DNA of 64,000 bases. Source: Bradyrhizobium sp. S69. Its GTDB lineage: Bacteria; Pseudomonadota; Alphaproteobacteria; Rhizobiales; Xanthobacteraceae. The stretch lies in NCBI RefSeq assembly GCF_009766005.1, contig NZ_LMUK01000006.1:62001-126000 (forward strand), read 5' to 3'. The notes under the pieces were generated by a model, which had not been told where the DNA came from, searched no databases, and saw nothing but the letters and a program-made list of their open reading frames with translations. A program made the position numbers and the translations under genes. Position 1 is the first letter of the stretch. Every line of letters begins with the position of its first letter. Shown piece after piece: positions 1 to 8,434 of this stretch.

Positions 1-961
1 CGTAGTTGACCACGATGGCGCCGAGCGCCGCGCCGATCAGCGTGCCGCGGCCGCCGACGGCGACCCAGATCACGGCCTCGATGGAATTGCCCGGCGCGAA
101 TTCGCCGGGATTGATGATGCCGACCTGCGGCACGTAGAGCGCGCCGGCAACCCCCGCCATGCAGGCCGAGAGCGTGAAGACGAACAGTTTGTAGGATTCG
201 ACGCGGTAACCGAGAAACCGGGTGCGGGATTCGGCGTCGCGCACCGCGATCAAGACCTTGCCGAGCTTCGACGTCACGATCGCACGACAGATCAGGAAGC
301 CGACAATCAGCCCAAGGCAACTCAGCGCGAACAACGCGGCGCGGGTGCCGCCGGCCTGGATGTTGAAGCCGAGGATATCCTTGAAATCGGTCAGGCCGTT
401 GTTGCCGCCAAACCCGAAATCGTTGCGGAAGAAGGCGAGCAGCAACGCATAGGTCATCGCTTGGGTGATGATCGAGAGGTAGACGCCGGTGACGCGCGAG
501 CGGAATGCCAGCCAGCCGAAGCAGAAGGCGAGCAGCCCCGGCGCCACGATCACGATGATGGCGGCGAACCAGAACATATCGAACCCGTACCAGTACCAGG
601 GCAGCTTCGGATAGTTCAGGAACACCATGAAATCCGGCAGTATCGGATTGCCGTAGACGCCGCGGCTGCCGATCTGGCGCATCAGATACATGCCCATGGC
701 GTAGCCGCCGAGCGCGAAGAACGCGCCATGGCCGAGCGAGAGAATGCCGCAATAGCCCCAGATCAGGTCGATCGAGAGCGCCAGGATCGCGTAGCAGACA
801 TATTTGCCGAACAGCGCCACCAGATAGGTCGGCACCTGAAACATGGAGCCCGCCGGCAACAACAGGTTCGACAGCGGGATCAGCACGCCGGCCGCCGCGA
901 CCACGAGCAGGAATACGGTCGCGCTGCGGTCCAGCGAGCGCGTGAGCACATGCGCCATCAT
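1..961 (-). CDS. urtC: Urea ABC transporter permease UrtC (3' end beyond window)
   Basis: This is the second membrane permease of the UrtABCDE urea uptake system. About 320 residues are visible. The protein is hydrophobic, with repeated transmembrane stretches and the LivM-type permease region ('SLGHGAFFALGGYAMG'), then a conserved part near 'VWVAVGGRGTLIGAALGA' close to the window edge. The C-terminus is cut off. The start at 961 gives an ATGA overlap with the urtB stop (a second ATG lies at 958), so urtB and urtC are translationally coupled. The urtD and urtE ATPase genes would be expected beyond the left edge. The family call is firm because of gene order with urtB and urtA. Confidence 0.9.
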   Translation of the reverse strand, partial: MMAHVLTRSLDRSATVFLLVVAAAGVLIPLSNLLLPAGSMFQVPTYLVALFGKYVCYAILALSIDLIWGYCGILSLGHGAFFALGGYAMGMYLMRQIGSRGVYGNPILPDFMVFLNYPKLPWYWYGFDMFWFAAIIVIVAPGLLAFCFGWLAFRSRVTGVYLSIITQAMTYALLLAFFRNDFGFGGNNGLTDFKDILGFNIQAGGTRAALFALSCLGLIVGFLICRAIVTSKLGKVLIAVRDAESRTRFLGYRVESYKLFVFTLSACMAGVAGALYVPQVGIINPGEFAPGNSIEAVIWVAVGGRGTLIGAALGAIVVNY

Positions 962-2571
962 GCTTCCACCGCCCGGCCCTTGAGCGCGAACAGGCCGCGG
1001 GGACGTTTCTGGATGAACAGGATGATCAGCACCAGAATGGCGATCTTGCCCAGCACCGCACCGGCCACCGGCTCCAGGAACTTGTTGGCAATGCCGAGCG
1101 TGAACGCGCCGACCAGCGTGCCCCACAGATTACCGACGCCGCCGAACACCACCACCATGAAGCTGTCGATGATGTAGCTCTGGCCGAGATTGGGGCTGAC
1201 GTTGTCGATCTGCGACAACGCCACGCCGGCGATGCCGGCAATGCCGGAGCCGAGCCCAAATGTCAGCGCATCGACGCGCGAGGTCGCAATCCCCATCGAG
1301 GCCGCCATCCGGCGGTTCTGCGTCACCGCGCGCATCTCGAGCCCCAGCGCGGTGTAGCGCAGCATCGCCAGCAGGATGGCAAAGACCGCCATGGTGAAGC
1401 ACAGAATCCAAAGCCGATTATACGTGATCGAGATCTGTCCGAGTTGGAAGGCGCCGCTCATCCAGGAGGGATTGGCGACCTCCTGGTTGGTGGGACCGAA
1501 CATCGTGCGCACGGCCTGCTGCAATACCAGCGACAGGCCCCAGGTCGCCAGCAAGGTTTCCAGCGGCCGGCCGTAGAGAAAGCGGATAATGGTTCGCTCG
1601 ATCACGACGCCGATGGCGCCGGCGACGATGAAGGCCAGCGGCACCGCGAACACCAGCGAATAATCGAACAATCCGGGAAAGTGGCTGCGGATGGTCTGCT
1701 GCACCACGAAGGTGACGTAGGCGCCGATCATCACCATCTCGCCATGCGCCATGTTGATGACGCCCATCACGCCGAAGGTGATGGCAAGACCGATCGCGGC
1801 CAGCAGCAGCACCGAACCGAGCGACAGGCCGTACCAGGCGTTCTGCACCACCGACCACAGAGCGAGCCGTTGCTGGATCGCCGAGACCGCAGCGGTGGCG
1901 GCATGCGCGACCGCGGGCGGCGCATCCGCCGGCACGTCGGTCAGCATCGCCAGGGCTTCCTGGTCGCCACGCGCCTTGATGGTCGCGATCGCCTCCAGCT
2001 TCTGCTGTTCGGTGGCGTCGTCCTTGAACAACAGGATCGCCGCGCGCGCTTCGGTCAAGGCCTGCTTGGCCGATTTATTGGTTTCTTTCTGCAGCGCGCC
2101 ATCGATCAATGGCAGCATCGCCTCGTCGTGGCCCTTGTAGACCGATTGCGCGGCCAGGATGCGCTTTTCGGGGTCGGGAGACGACAGTGTCAAGCCGCCA
2201 AGGGCGGCCTCGACGGCGCGGCGCAAATGGTTGTTGAGCCGAACGGCGGCGGCACTGTCGGGAACGCTGGCGACGGCTGCCCCGGTCAAGGCATCGATCG
2301 ACTTGCCGTCGGGCTGCGTCACGTAGATTTTCTTGGCGTCGGGATCGGCCATCAAGCGGCCGTCCTGCAGCGCGCTGATGATCGAAAACGCCAGCGGATT
2401 GCCCGAGGTCGCGATCGCGCCGACGGCATCCTCGCTATCGGAATAATCGTCGTTGGCGAATTTGGCGACCGCGTCCTCGAACGGTCCCGCCATTACCGGG
2501 ACCAGCATCGAAAACAGCATCAATAACGCAAAGGGCACCGCGCGGAATTTTTTTAGAACGTTGCTAAGCAC
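958..2571 (-). CDS. urtB: Urea ABC transporter permease UrtB
   Basis: This inner-membrane permease of the urea ABC transporter has 537 residues. A signal-like hydrophobic N-terminus is followed by an extended soluble region of roughly 200 residues (about 30-235) that is typical of UrtB and absent from ordinary LivH permeases. The LivH-like membrane domain occupies the C-terminal 300 residues and includes 'GLAITFGVMGVINMAHGE' and 'FGLGSGIAGIAGVALSQ'. It lies downstream of urtA across a 77-base gap with a hairpin, and overlaps urtC by four bases. It would form the membrane channel together with UrtC. Confidence 0.95.
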   Translation of the reverse strand: MLSNVLKKFRAVPFALLMLFSMLVPVMAGPFEDAVAKFANDDYSDSEDAVGAIATSGNPLAFSIISALQDGRLMADPDAKKIYVTQPDGKSIDALTGAAVASVPDSAAAVRLNNHLRRAVEAALGGLTLSSPDPEKRILAAQSVYKGHDEAMLPLIDGALQKETNKSAKQALTEARAAILLFKDDATEQQKLEAIATIKARGDQEALAMLTDVPADAPPAVAHAATAAVSAIQQRLALWSVVQNAWYGLSLGSVLLLAAIGLAITFGVMGVINMAHGEMVMIGAYVTFVVQQTIRSHFPGLFDYSLVFAVPLAFIVAGAIGVVIERTIIRFLYGRPLETLLATWGLSLVLQQAVRTMFGPTNQEVANPSWMSGAFQLGQISITYNRLWILCFTMAVFAILLAMLRYTALGLEMRAVTQNRRMAASMGIATSRVDALTFGLGSGIAGIAGVALSQIDNVSPNLGQSYIIDSFMVVVFGGVGNLWGTLVGAFTLGIANKFLEPVAGAVLGKIAILVLIILFIQKRPRGLFALKGRAVEA

Positions 2572-2591
2572 TGGACGACCCCGGCATAGGC

Positions 2592-2622
2592 AAAAGGAAG
2601 GCGGCGGACATCGCCGCCTTCC
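2592..2622 (-). terminator. Hairpin between urtA and urtB (attenuator-type)
   Basis: A perfect 11-bp stem (2596-2606 with 2612-2622) and a 5-base loop lies between the urtA stop and the urtB start. On the - strand it is followed by TTTT. It looks like a weak intrinsic terminator or 3' stabiliser, common after abundant binding-protein genes, that would leave urtA more highly expressed than urtBC. Its effect is inference. Confidence 0.7.
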
Positions 2623-2648
2623 GTCGTTGCTCGATGTTCAGGATCCGG

Positions 2649-3971
2649 TCAGGACCCCTGACCGCCGCACTTGTTGGTCTTGGTGCTGTAGTTACCGCAC
2701 TTCTTGCCGACCCAATCACCGACCAGGTCCTTGGAGTCCGGCAGTTCCTTCGACCAGGCGTCGCCGGCAACGAGGCCCGGCGTCTTCCACACCACGTCGA
2801 ACTGGCCATTGCCTTTGATTTCGCCAATGAACACCGGCTTGGTGATGTGATGGTTGGGAAGCACCTCGGCCACGCCACCGGTCAGATTCGGCGTCTTGGT
2901 GCCCGGCAACGCGTCGATCACCTTGTCGGCGTCAACCGACTTGGCTTTTTCGACCGCCTTCACCCACATGTTGAAGCCGATATAGGTGGCTTCCATCGGG
3001 TCGTTGGTGGTGCGCTTCGGGTTCTTGGTGTAGGCCTGCCACTCCTTGATGAACTTCTCGTTGGCCGGCGTCTTGATCGATTCGAAATAGTTCCAGGCCG
3101 CGAGATGGCCAAGTAGCGGCTTGGTATCGATGCCGGCGAGTTCTTCCTCGCCCACCGAGAACGCGACAACCGGAATATCGGTCGCCTTGATGCCCTGGTT
3201 GCCGAGCTCCTTGTAGAAGGGAACGTTGGCGTCGCCGTTGATGGTCGAGACCACAGCGGTCTTCTTGCCGGCCGAGCCGAACTTCTTGATGTCGGCGACG
3301 ATGGTCTGCCAATCGGAATGGCCGAACGGCGTGTAGTTGATCATGATGTCTTCCTGGGCGACACCCTTGGACTTCAGATAGGCTTCCAGGATCTTGTTGG
3401 TGGTGCGCGGATAGACGTAGTCGGTGCCGGCCAGCACCCAGCGCTTCACCTTTTCTTCCTTCATCAGATAGTCGACCGCAGGGATCGCCTGCTGGTTCGG
3501 CGCAGCACCCGTGTAGAACACGTTGCGCTCGCTCTCTTCGCCTTCGTACTGCACGGGGTAGAACAAGATCGAATTCAGTTCCTTGAACACCGGCAACACG
3601 GATTTGCGCGACACCGAGGTCCAGCAGCCGAACACCACGGAAACCTTGTCCTTGGTGATCAACTCGCGGGCCTTTTCGGCGAACAGCGGCCAGTTCGACG
3701 CGGGATCGACCACGACGGCTTCGAGCTTCTTGCCGAGAACGCCGCCCTTCTTGTTCTGCTCATCGATCATGAACAGGACGGTGTCCTTTAGCGTGGTTTC
3801 GCTGATGGCCATGGTGCCCGAGAGCGAGTGCAGCACGCCGACTTTGATGGTGTCGTCGTCGGCCCTGGCCGAGGTAAATCCGGACAAGCCCAAAACCAGC
3901 CCGGCGGCAGCCGCCAGCCAGCGACGACGGCTGTGGGACGTCGCTATATCGTGAGTCGATTGAGTAAGCAT
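2649..3971 (-). CDS. urtA: Urea ABC transporter substrate-binding protein UrtA
   Basis: This 440-residue periplasmic binding protein captures urea for the Urt permease. The N-terminus carries a Tat-like twin-arginine segment ('SRRRWLAAAAG') and a hydrophobic stretch with probable cleavage near residue 37 (after 'TSARA'). The mature start 'DDDTIKVGVLHSLSGTMA' and the region 'VFGCWTSVSRKSVLPVF' are hallmark UrtA/FmdD sequences. ATG at 3971 follows a GGGAG ribosome site at a good distance. It is the first gene of the operon and has a sigma-54 promoter about 75 bases upstream, which fits nitrogen-limitation control. Confidence 0.96.
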   Translation of the reverse strand: MLTQSTHDIATSHSRRRWLAAAAGLVLGLSGFTSARADDDTIKVGVLHSLSGTMAISETTLKDTVLFMIDEQNKKGGVLGKKLEAVVVDPASNWPLFAEKARELITKDKVSVVFGCWTSVSRKSVLPVFKELNSILFYPVQYEGEESERNVFYTGAAPNQQAIPAVDYLMKEEKVKRWVLAGTDYVYPRTTNKILEAYLKSKGVAQEDIMINYTPFGHSDWQTIVADIKKFGSAGKKTAVVSTINGDANVPFYKELGNQGIKATDIPVVAFSVGEEELAGIDTKPLLGHLAAWNYFESIKTPANEKFIKEWQAYTKNPKRTTNDPMEATYIGFNMWVKAVEKAKSVDADKVIDALPGTKTPNLTGGVAEVLPNHHITKPVFIGEIKGNGQFDVVWKTPGLVAGDAWSKELPDSKDLVGDWVGKKCGNYSTKTNKCGGQGS

Positions 3972-4520
3972 GAGGTGTCATCTCCCTGACGCAGTCGTTT
4001 AAACGCTGCGAAACGGCCCCGCGGCCGCCTGCGCTTAACGGAATCGCAAGAACCGTGCCATGCTCCGAGGAGCACCTAAGTATATGGCAGGTTTAATCAA
4101 TTTCGATCAGCGCCACAAAACGGCCGACATCTCTGCCTAATTTTTAGACCGAATAATTGTATTCCTTTTTAGCAGCGCGCCTAATTCTCGTGCAAATATG
4201 ACAAGATGTCTAAATTTTCGGCAGCGTTATTCTGCGCGCGGGATCCATCGCTCACCCCTGAATCTGTTAGCGAATTTGCCTGCCTCTTAACTGCGCCGGC
4301 GGATCGTTGCACGATTCACCTTGAAAGCGCCGCGTTCGTGTTCCATATGAGCACCACGACCCAGGGAATCACCGGGTCATCGCGAGCCGCGTGTTCTGAG
4401 CCCGTCCAACGGTTTCTGGCTTGCCCCTTCAGCTAACCAAAACCGACGCCCCAAACACGCGGGTGTCTCAGACACCCTCGCGCGCTCCTGGCTGACAATG
4501 CCGGGCGCCTGCCTTTTATA
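3972..4520. other. Divergent intergenic region urtA / helicase
   Basis: This 549-base gap holds the urtA sigma-54 promoter and an AT-rich stretch at about 4080-4240, markedly lower in GC than the neighbouring genes. That fits upstream activator binding and the helicase promoter. No credible gene is seen; the short frame at 4206-4436 has no ribosome site and no recognisable sequence. Confidence 0.6.
4046..4060 (-). promoter_or_regulatory. Sigma-54 (RpoN) promoter of urtA
   Basis: Read on the - strand the site is TGGCAC-GGTTC-TTGC, an exact match to the -24/-12 consensus TGGCAC-N5-TTGC. The predicted transcript would start near 4034, giving a leader of about 60 bases before the urtA ATG. Sigma-54 control through NtrC is established for urea and ammonium uptake genes in many proteobacteria. 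I did not find a convincing paired NtrC site upstream. Confidence 0.85.
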
Positions 4521-5978
4521 ATGGAAAGAACCATCCTTTTGACCTCCTTTCAGGACTTCGGCCTCGCCGAACCCATTTCGCGTGCGCTCAAAGAAGAGAA
4601 CTACGTCACCCCCACGCCGATCCAGGCGCAGACCATCCCCATCGCATTGACCGGCCGCGACGTCGTCGGCATCGCCCAGACCGGCACCGGCAAGACCGCG
4701 GCCTTTGCGCTGCCGATCCTGCATCGCATTCTGGAGAACCGCATCAAGCCGCAGCCGAAAGCCTGCCGCGTGCTGGTGCTCTCGCCCACCCGTGAATTGT
4801 CGGGACAGATTCTCGAGAGCTTCAACGCCTATGGCCGTCACATGCGCCTCAGCTCGACGCTGGCGATTGGCGGCGTGCCGATGGGCCGCCAGGTCCGTTC
4901 GGTGATGCAAGGCGTCGAAGTCATGGTGGCCACGCCCGGCCGCCTGCTCGATCTCGTGCAAAGCAACGGCCTGAAACTCGGACAGGTCGAGTTCCTCGTG
5001 CTCGACGAAGCCGATCGCATGCTGGACATGGGCTTCATCAACGACATCCGGAAGATCGTCGGCAAATTGCCGATCAAGCGGCAGACGCTGTTCTTCTCGG
5101 CGACCATGCCGAAGGATATCGCCGAATTGGCCGAAGCGATGCTGCGTGACCCGGCCCGCGTCGCGGTGACCCCGGTCGCCTCGACGGTCGAGCGCATTAC
5201 CCAGCGCATCATCCAGGTCGACCATTCCGCCAAGCCGACCTTGCTGGCGCAACTGCTCAAGCAGGAACCGGTCGATCGCGCGCTGATCTTCACCCGCACC
5301 AAGCATGGCGCGGACAAGGTGGTGAAAGGCCTCGCCAAGGCCGGCATCACCGCCGACGCCATTCACGGCAACAAGTCGCAGAACCATCGCGAGCGCGTGC
5401 TGGCGGCGTTCCGCTCCGGCCAGATCCGCACGCTGGTCGCCACCGACATCGCGGCCCGCGGCATCGACGTCGATGGCATCAGCCATGTGGTGAATTTCGA
5501 TCTTCCGAACATCCCCGAGACCTATGTCCACCGCATCGGCCGCACCGCGCGCGCCGGCGCCGAGGGCGTTGCGATCTCGCTGGTCGCCGGCGGCGAGGAA
5601 CTGGCGTATCTGCGCGATATCGAAAAACTGATCCGCATCACGCTTCCGAAGGAAGACCGCCGCACGCCGGGCCATCGCGATACGGCGCCCGCGCCGACGC
5701 AACATCGTGGCGCAAGGTCCGCCCCGCGCGCCCATGCGGGCCGGGCAAATGAAGCGGCCCCGGGATCAAAAGGTCCTCGCCGCCGGCCTCGTCCCGGTGG
5801 TAACAATGGTGCTCCGCAATCCAACCGGCACGAGGCCAACCGGCAGGAACCGATCCGTCCGTCGCATGGCGGCGCCAAAACCGAAGGCCAAAGGGCTGAG
5901 AGCATGCAGGGCGTCGCTTTCCTGCATCGCGAAAGCCGTCCGAATACCCGTCCCAACCGTACCCAACGGCCACGCTAA
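4521..5978 (+). CDS. DEAD-box ATP-dependent RNA helicase, RhlE-like
   Basis: This superfamily 2 RNA helicase unwinds or remodels RNA and is often linked to ribosome assembly or cold adaptation. It has 485 residues: a Q-motif region 'TPTPIQAQTIP' (about 31-40), Walker A AQTGTGKT (52-59), DEAD (162-165), SAT (193-195) and HRIGRTAR (about 336-343). After about residue 385 comes a low-complexity basic tail rich in Arg, Pro, Gly and Asn, typical of RNA-binding extensions. The start is uncertain: TTG at 4539, giving 'LTSFQDFGL', sits behind GGAAAG and matches relatives as well as ATG 4521 does. The IF-1 gene follows after 24 bases. Confidence 0.93.
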   Translation: MERTILLTSFQDFGLAEPISRALKEENYVTPTPIQAQTIPIALTGRDVVGIAQTGTGKTAAFALPILHRILENRIKPQPKACRVLVLSPTRELSGQILESFNAYGRHMRLSSTLAIGGVPMGRQVRSVMQGVEVMVATPGRLLDLVQSNGLKLGQVEFLVLDEADRMLDMGFINDIRKIVGKLPIKRQTLFFSATMPKDIAELAEAMLRDPARVAVTPVASTVERITQRIIQVDHSAKPTLLAQLLKQEPVDRALIFTRTKHGADKVVKGLAKAGITADAIHGNKSQNHRERVLAAFRSGQIRTLVATDIAARGIDVDGISHVVNFDLPNIPETYVHRIGRTARAGAEGVAISLVAGGEELAYLRDIEKLIRITLPKEDRRTPGHRDTAPAPTQHRGARSAPRAHAGRANEAAPGSKGPRRRPRPGGNNGAPQSNRHEANRQEPIRPSHGGAKTEGQRAESMQGVAFLHRESRPNTRPNRTQRPR

Positions 5979-6002
5979 CCGCTGATCGATCTGGAGATAA
6001 CC

Positions 6003-6284
6003 ATGGCTAAAGAAGAGCTGATCCAGTTCGAAGGACTGGTCACCGAAATCCTGCCCGACGCGCGTTACCGCGTGCAACTCGACGCCGGGCACGAGATCGT
6101 CGCCTACACCGCCGGCAAGATGAAGAAGAACCGGATCAAGACGTTGGCCGGCGACCGGGTGACGATCGAGATGTCGCCCTACGACCTGGAGAAGGGCCGC
6201 CTGATATTCCGCCACAAGGACGAGCGGCCGGGTGGCGGCGCCCCGCGAGGCGCACCGCCGCGCGGCCAGTTCCGCCGCCGCTAA
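6003..6284 (+). CDS. infA: Translation initiation factor IF-1 with Arg/Gly-rich tail
   Basis: IF-1 is an S1/OB-fold protein that binds the ribosomal A site during initiation and can melt RNA structure. Residues 1-72 cover the whole family ('[20 protein letters not shown]', then '[17 protein letters not shown]' and '[14 protein letters not shown]'). The protein has 93 residues, about 20 more than usual. The extra tail, '[20 protein letters not shown]', is RG-rich like the helicase tail next door. A GGAG ribosome site precedes ATG. It follows the helicase closely, so co-transcription is likely. It may be a second IF-1 rather than the housekeeping copy; that is inference. Confidence 0.93.
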   Translation: MAKEELIQFEGLVTEILPDARYRVQLDAGHEIVAYTAGKMKKNRIKTLAGDRVTIEMSPYDLEKGRLIFRHKDERPGGGAPRGAPPRGQFRRR

Positions 6285-6307
6285 ACCTGTCGCGTAAGCC
6301 CCCGACA

Positions 6308-6336
6308 CCGCGGATGACACCTTCGTGTCGCCGCGG
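6308..6336. promoter_or_regulatory. GC-rich hairpin after infA
   Basis: CCGCGG (6308-6313) pairs with CCGCGG (6331-6336), and inside it GACAC pairs with GTGTC around a CTTC loop. No T run follows on the + strand, so it is not a classical terminator. It could protect the infA 3' end. The remaining 230 bases to cspA hold no gene and would contain the cspA promoter and leader. Confidence 0.5.
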
Positions 6337-6565
6337 GCCGGCGGGCTATCGCAGCTGCGAAATCGGCGAAGCAAAAAATCGCGCACCTCAGGATTGTTTT
6401 GAAGGCCCGCTTCGCATAGGATACCCCATCGATTTTCGGCCGGACGACATTAGCTATCCACCGGTACAGCCGGTTTAGACGCTGACGACCCTTCCAAAAA
6501 TTCGATCTCACCAGCCCATCGCAAGTGGGCTACTACTATATCTATCTTGAGAAGGGACTACCCCC

Positions 6566-6778
6566 GTGAGCATGGGAACCGTGAAGTGGTTTAACGCGAC
6601 CAAGGGCTTCGGCTTCATTCAACCGGACGATGGTGGCAACGACGTGTTCGTGCACATCAGCGCGGTAGAGCGCGCCGGCCTTGGAACGCTGCGTGAAGGC
6701 CAGAAGATCTCCTACGAGATCGTGGCAGATCGCCGCTCTGGCAAGTCGTCGGCCGACAATCTGCGCGCCGCCGGCTAA
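6566..6778 (+). CDS. cspA: Cold-shock protein, CspA family
   Basis: This 70-residue single-domain OB-fold nucleic-acid chaperone carries both RNA-binding motifs, RNP1 'KGFGFI' and RNP2 'DVFVHI'. It would bind single-stranded RNA or DNA and keep transcripts unstructured. I chose the GTG start at 6566 because GAGAAGGGA ends about 8 bases upstream; the in-frame ATG at 6572 is too far from it. A strong intrinsic terminator follows. Position next to a DEAD-box helicase and IF-1 suggests a joint role in translation of structured RNA. Alphaproteobacteria usually have several paralogs, and I cannot say which this is. Confidence 0.95.
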   Translation: MSMGTVKWFNATKGFGFIQPDDGGNDVFVHISAVERAGLGTLREGQKISYEIVADRRSGKSSADNLRAAG

Positions 6779-6855
6779 GCGAATTGCGTCTGGCCTGGCT
6801 CGCGCATGCGAGCGGCCGCGACGTTCACTTCGCGCCATAGACCGACATCAAATAA

Positions 6856-6891
6856 GAAAGGCCGTGCTATCAGCGCGGCCTTTCGTTTTTT
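6856..6891 (+). terminator. Intrinsic terminator of cspA
   Basis: A 12-bp stem (6856-6867 with 6873-6884, one G-T pair) and a 5-base loop is followed by G and six T. It sits 77 bases after the cspA stop and just before the convergent pilus gene at 6913, so it may work in both directions. Confidence 0.9.
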
Positions 6892-6912
6892 GGTCGGTTT
6901 GATTTTTGAACG

Positions 6913-7566
6913 TCACCCCGGACAGGGGGGTATCGGGCCCGAGGTCGGCGTCGGATACCATACGCATTGCGACTGGCGCGGCCGCGTGTAGGCGACATCG
7001 GTCAGCGTGATGCCCAGGTTTGTCATCACCCCGTAAGCCACCGCGGGTTTGTAGAGATAACAGACCTGACTGTAGATCAAATACGTGCCGCTGACCAAAA
7101 GGGCCGGCGGGACCGACGGCACAACTGTACCGGCCGTAAGCACCACACTTTGCGGGCACGTGGCCGCGCCTTGCTGAAACACGGTACTCCATTCCACCCG
7201 CGCCTTCAGCGTGGTCGGATCGACATACAATTCGGTAATCACGGCCGTCATCGGATTATTGGTCGAGGTGCACGGCGGCGGCCCGGCGTACGGATACATG
7301 ATCGCGCAGCCGGCGGTAAAGAAATTGCTCAGATCGTTAGTCGCCACCGAGATCGATTGCGACGTCACATCGGAAAGCGTCCGCGCGATCAGCGTGACCT
7401 TGCGGTCCACCGCCACCGCGGACGAAAACTCGACCGTTCCGAAGAACAGCATCAGCATGATCGGAACGATCATCGCGAATTCGATCGCGGCGACGCCTCG
7501 GCGATCCCTGAGCAGTTTGAATGGGGAACGCCGTGCCCGGCGCCACATCTTCGACATCGGCTTCAT
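6913..7566 (-). CDS. TadE-like pseudopilin / pilus assembly protein
   Basis: This 217-residue protein has the TadE signature: a basic N-terminus, then 'RGVAAIEFAMIVPIMLMLFF' at about residues 23-42, where the Gly/Ala-Ile-Glu-Phe junction resembles a type IV prepilin site processed by the CpaA/TadV peptidase. The rest is a predicted extracytoplasmic domain with Cys residues. TadE-like proteins are minor pilus components needed for Flp pilus assembly. It follows the second TadE-like gene after 9 bases, so the two form one transcription unit pointing away from the main cluster. Confidence 0.85.
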   Translation of the reverse strand: MKPMSKMWRRARRSPFKLLRDRRGVAAIEFAMIVPIMLMLFFGTVEFSSAVAVDRKVTLIARTLSDVTSQSISVATNDLSNFFTAGCAIMYPYAGPPPCTSTNNPMTAVITELYVDPTTLKARVEWSTVFQQGAATCPQSVVLTAGTVVPSVPPALLVSGTYLIYSQVCYLYKPAVAYGVMTNLGITLTDVAYTRPRQSQCVWYPTPTSGPIPPCPG

Positions 7567-7575
7567 GGTGCTGCC

Positions 7576-8166
7576 CTAGTAAGGTTCGTTTTTGAACACG
7601 GAGGTCGCGACCAGCAGCCGCTGGTTGCCCGTCAAATTCGAGATGTTGTAGCCAAGGCCGGTAACGAACAGCGGCCATTGATAGAACAATCTCACAACGA
7701 CAATATCGCCGGGCCCGCCGGTTTTGTATTGCATGTTGTTGTTGAAAGTGCCGGCCACGATCTGGTTGTTGATGGTCAGGCTGGTGAACGCCGGATAGTT
7801 CTCGACGTCGATGAAGATGCCGTTGGCGCCAGGGGGGCAGGTGCCGAACAGCAGCGCCGGAATCTGGGTGCAGACATAGGTCTGGAACTCGCTCTGGGTG
7901 CAGGGCGCGGCGGCGCAGGCCGCCACCCCATTGATCATCACCTGACCGCTCTGCGCCTGACCGGTCTCAATCAGACGCGCGGAATCCTGGGTGATGGTTT
8001 CCAGCACCTGGCTGGCAAAGAAGATGATGGCGGTTTCGATGATCGCAAACAGCAGCGCGAAAAATATCGGCGCCACCAACGCGAACTCAACCGCGGCGGA
8101 GGCCCGGCGGCTGCGACGGAACCGGCGCAATATTCCGGCGGAGGCAAATGGAGCTGCGGACGACAT
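7576..8166 (-). CDS. TadE-like pseudopilin / pilus assembly protein (second)
   Basis: This 196-residue protein has a basic N-terminus followed by 'ASAAVEFALVAPIFFALLFA', the same TadE-type membrane anchor with Glu near the predicted prepilin cleavage site. The C-terminal part is predicted to lie outside the cytoplasm and contains several Cys residues ('VAACAAAPC', 'TYVCTQ', 'FGTCPPG') that could form disulfides. I chose ATG 8166 because AAGGA lies 6-7 bases upstream; the longer frame to 8208 has no such site. It pairs with the downstream TadE-like gene in the order seen in many alphaproteobacterial tad loci. Confidence 0.85.
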   Translation of the reverse strand: MSSAAPFASAGILRRFRRSRRASAAVEFALVAPIFFALLFAIIETAIIFFASQVLETITQDSARLIETGQAQSGQVMINGVAACAAAPCTQSEFQTYVCTQIPALLFGTCPPGANGIFIDVENYPAFTSLTINNQIVAGTFNNNMQYKTGGPGDIVVVRLFYQWPLFVTGLGYNISNLTGNQRLLVATSVFKNEPY

Positions 8167-8296
8167 TGAGGATTCCTTGCAGCGGCGGTAATGATCTGCC
8201 CGCAACAATTACCTCAAACTGATTGTTGAAGTGTTTCGCCACACCGAAGAAGCGTGACCCGTGAAATAAACTGCGCCTTAACCATTTTCAGGGCTA

Positions 8297-8407
8297 TAGC
8301 GTTTTCGAGCCGACGGGTCGCCCGAATGCGCGCCCGATGACCGGCTCCGCCGGTTCGCGTGATAGAGAGCGCGTCAAACAAGGCCCTGGATCCCGATCGA
8401 TCGGCAT
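8297..8407. repeat. Family F dispersed repeat, copy 1
   Basis: The stretch begins GTTTTCGAGC and continues with CCGGTTCGC, GCGTCAA and a palindromic ATCCCGATCGAT-type end. The same ordered blocks recur at 19307-19403. This copy is degenerate and has an insertion between the first two blocks. It lies upstream of the TadE pair, between two - strand genes. I associate this sequence with dispersed intergenic repeats in Bradyrhizobium-type genomes. Confidence 0.6.
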
Positions 8408-8434
8408 GCCGTTCGGCAAAGCTTGGTCGCAACC

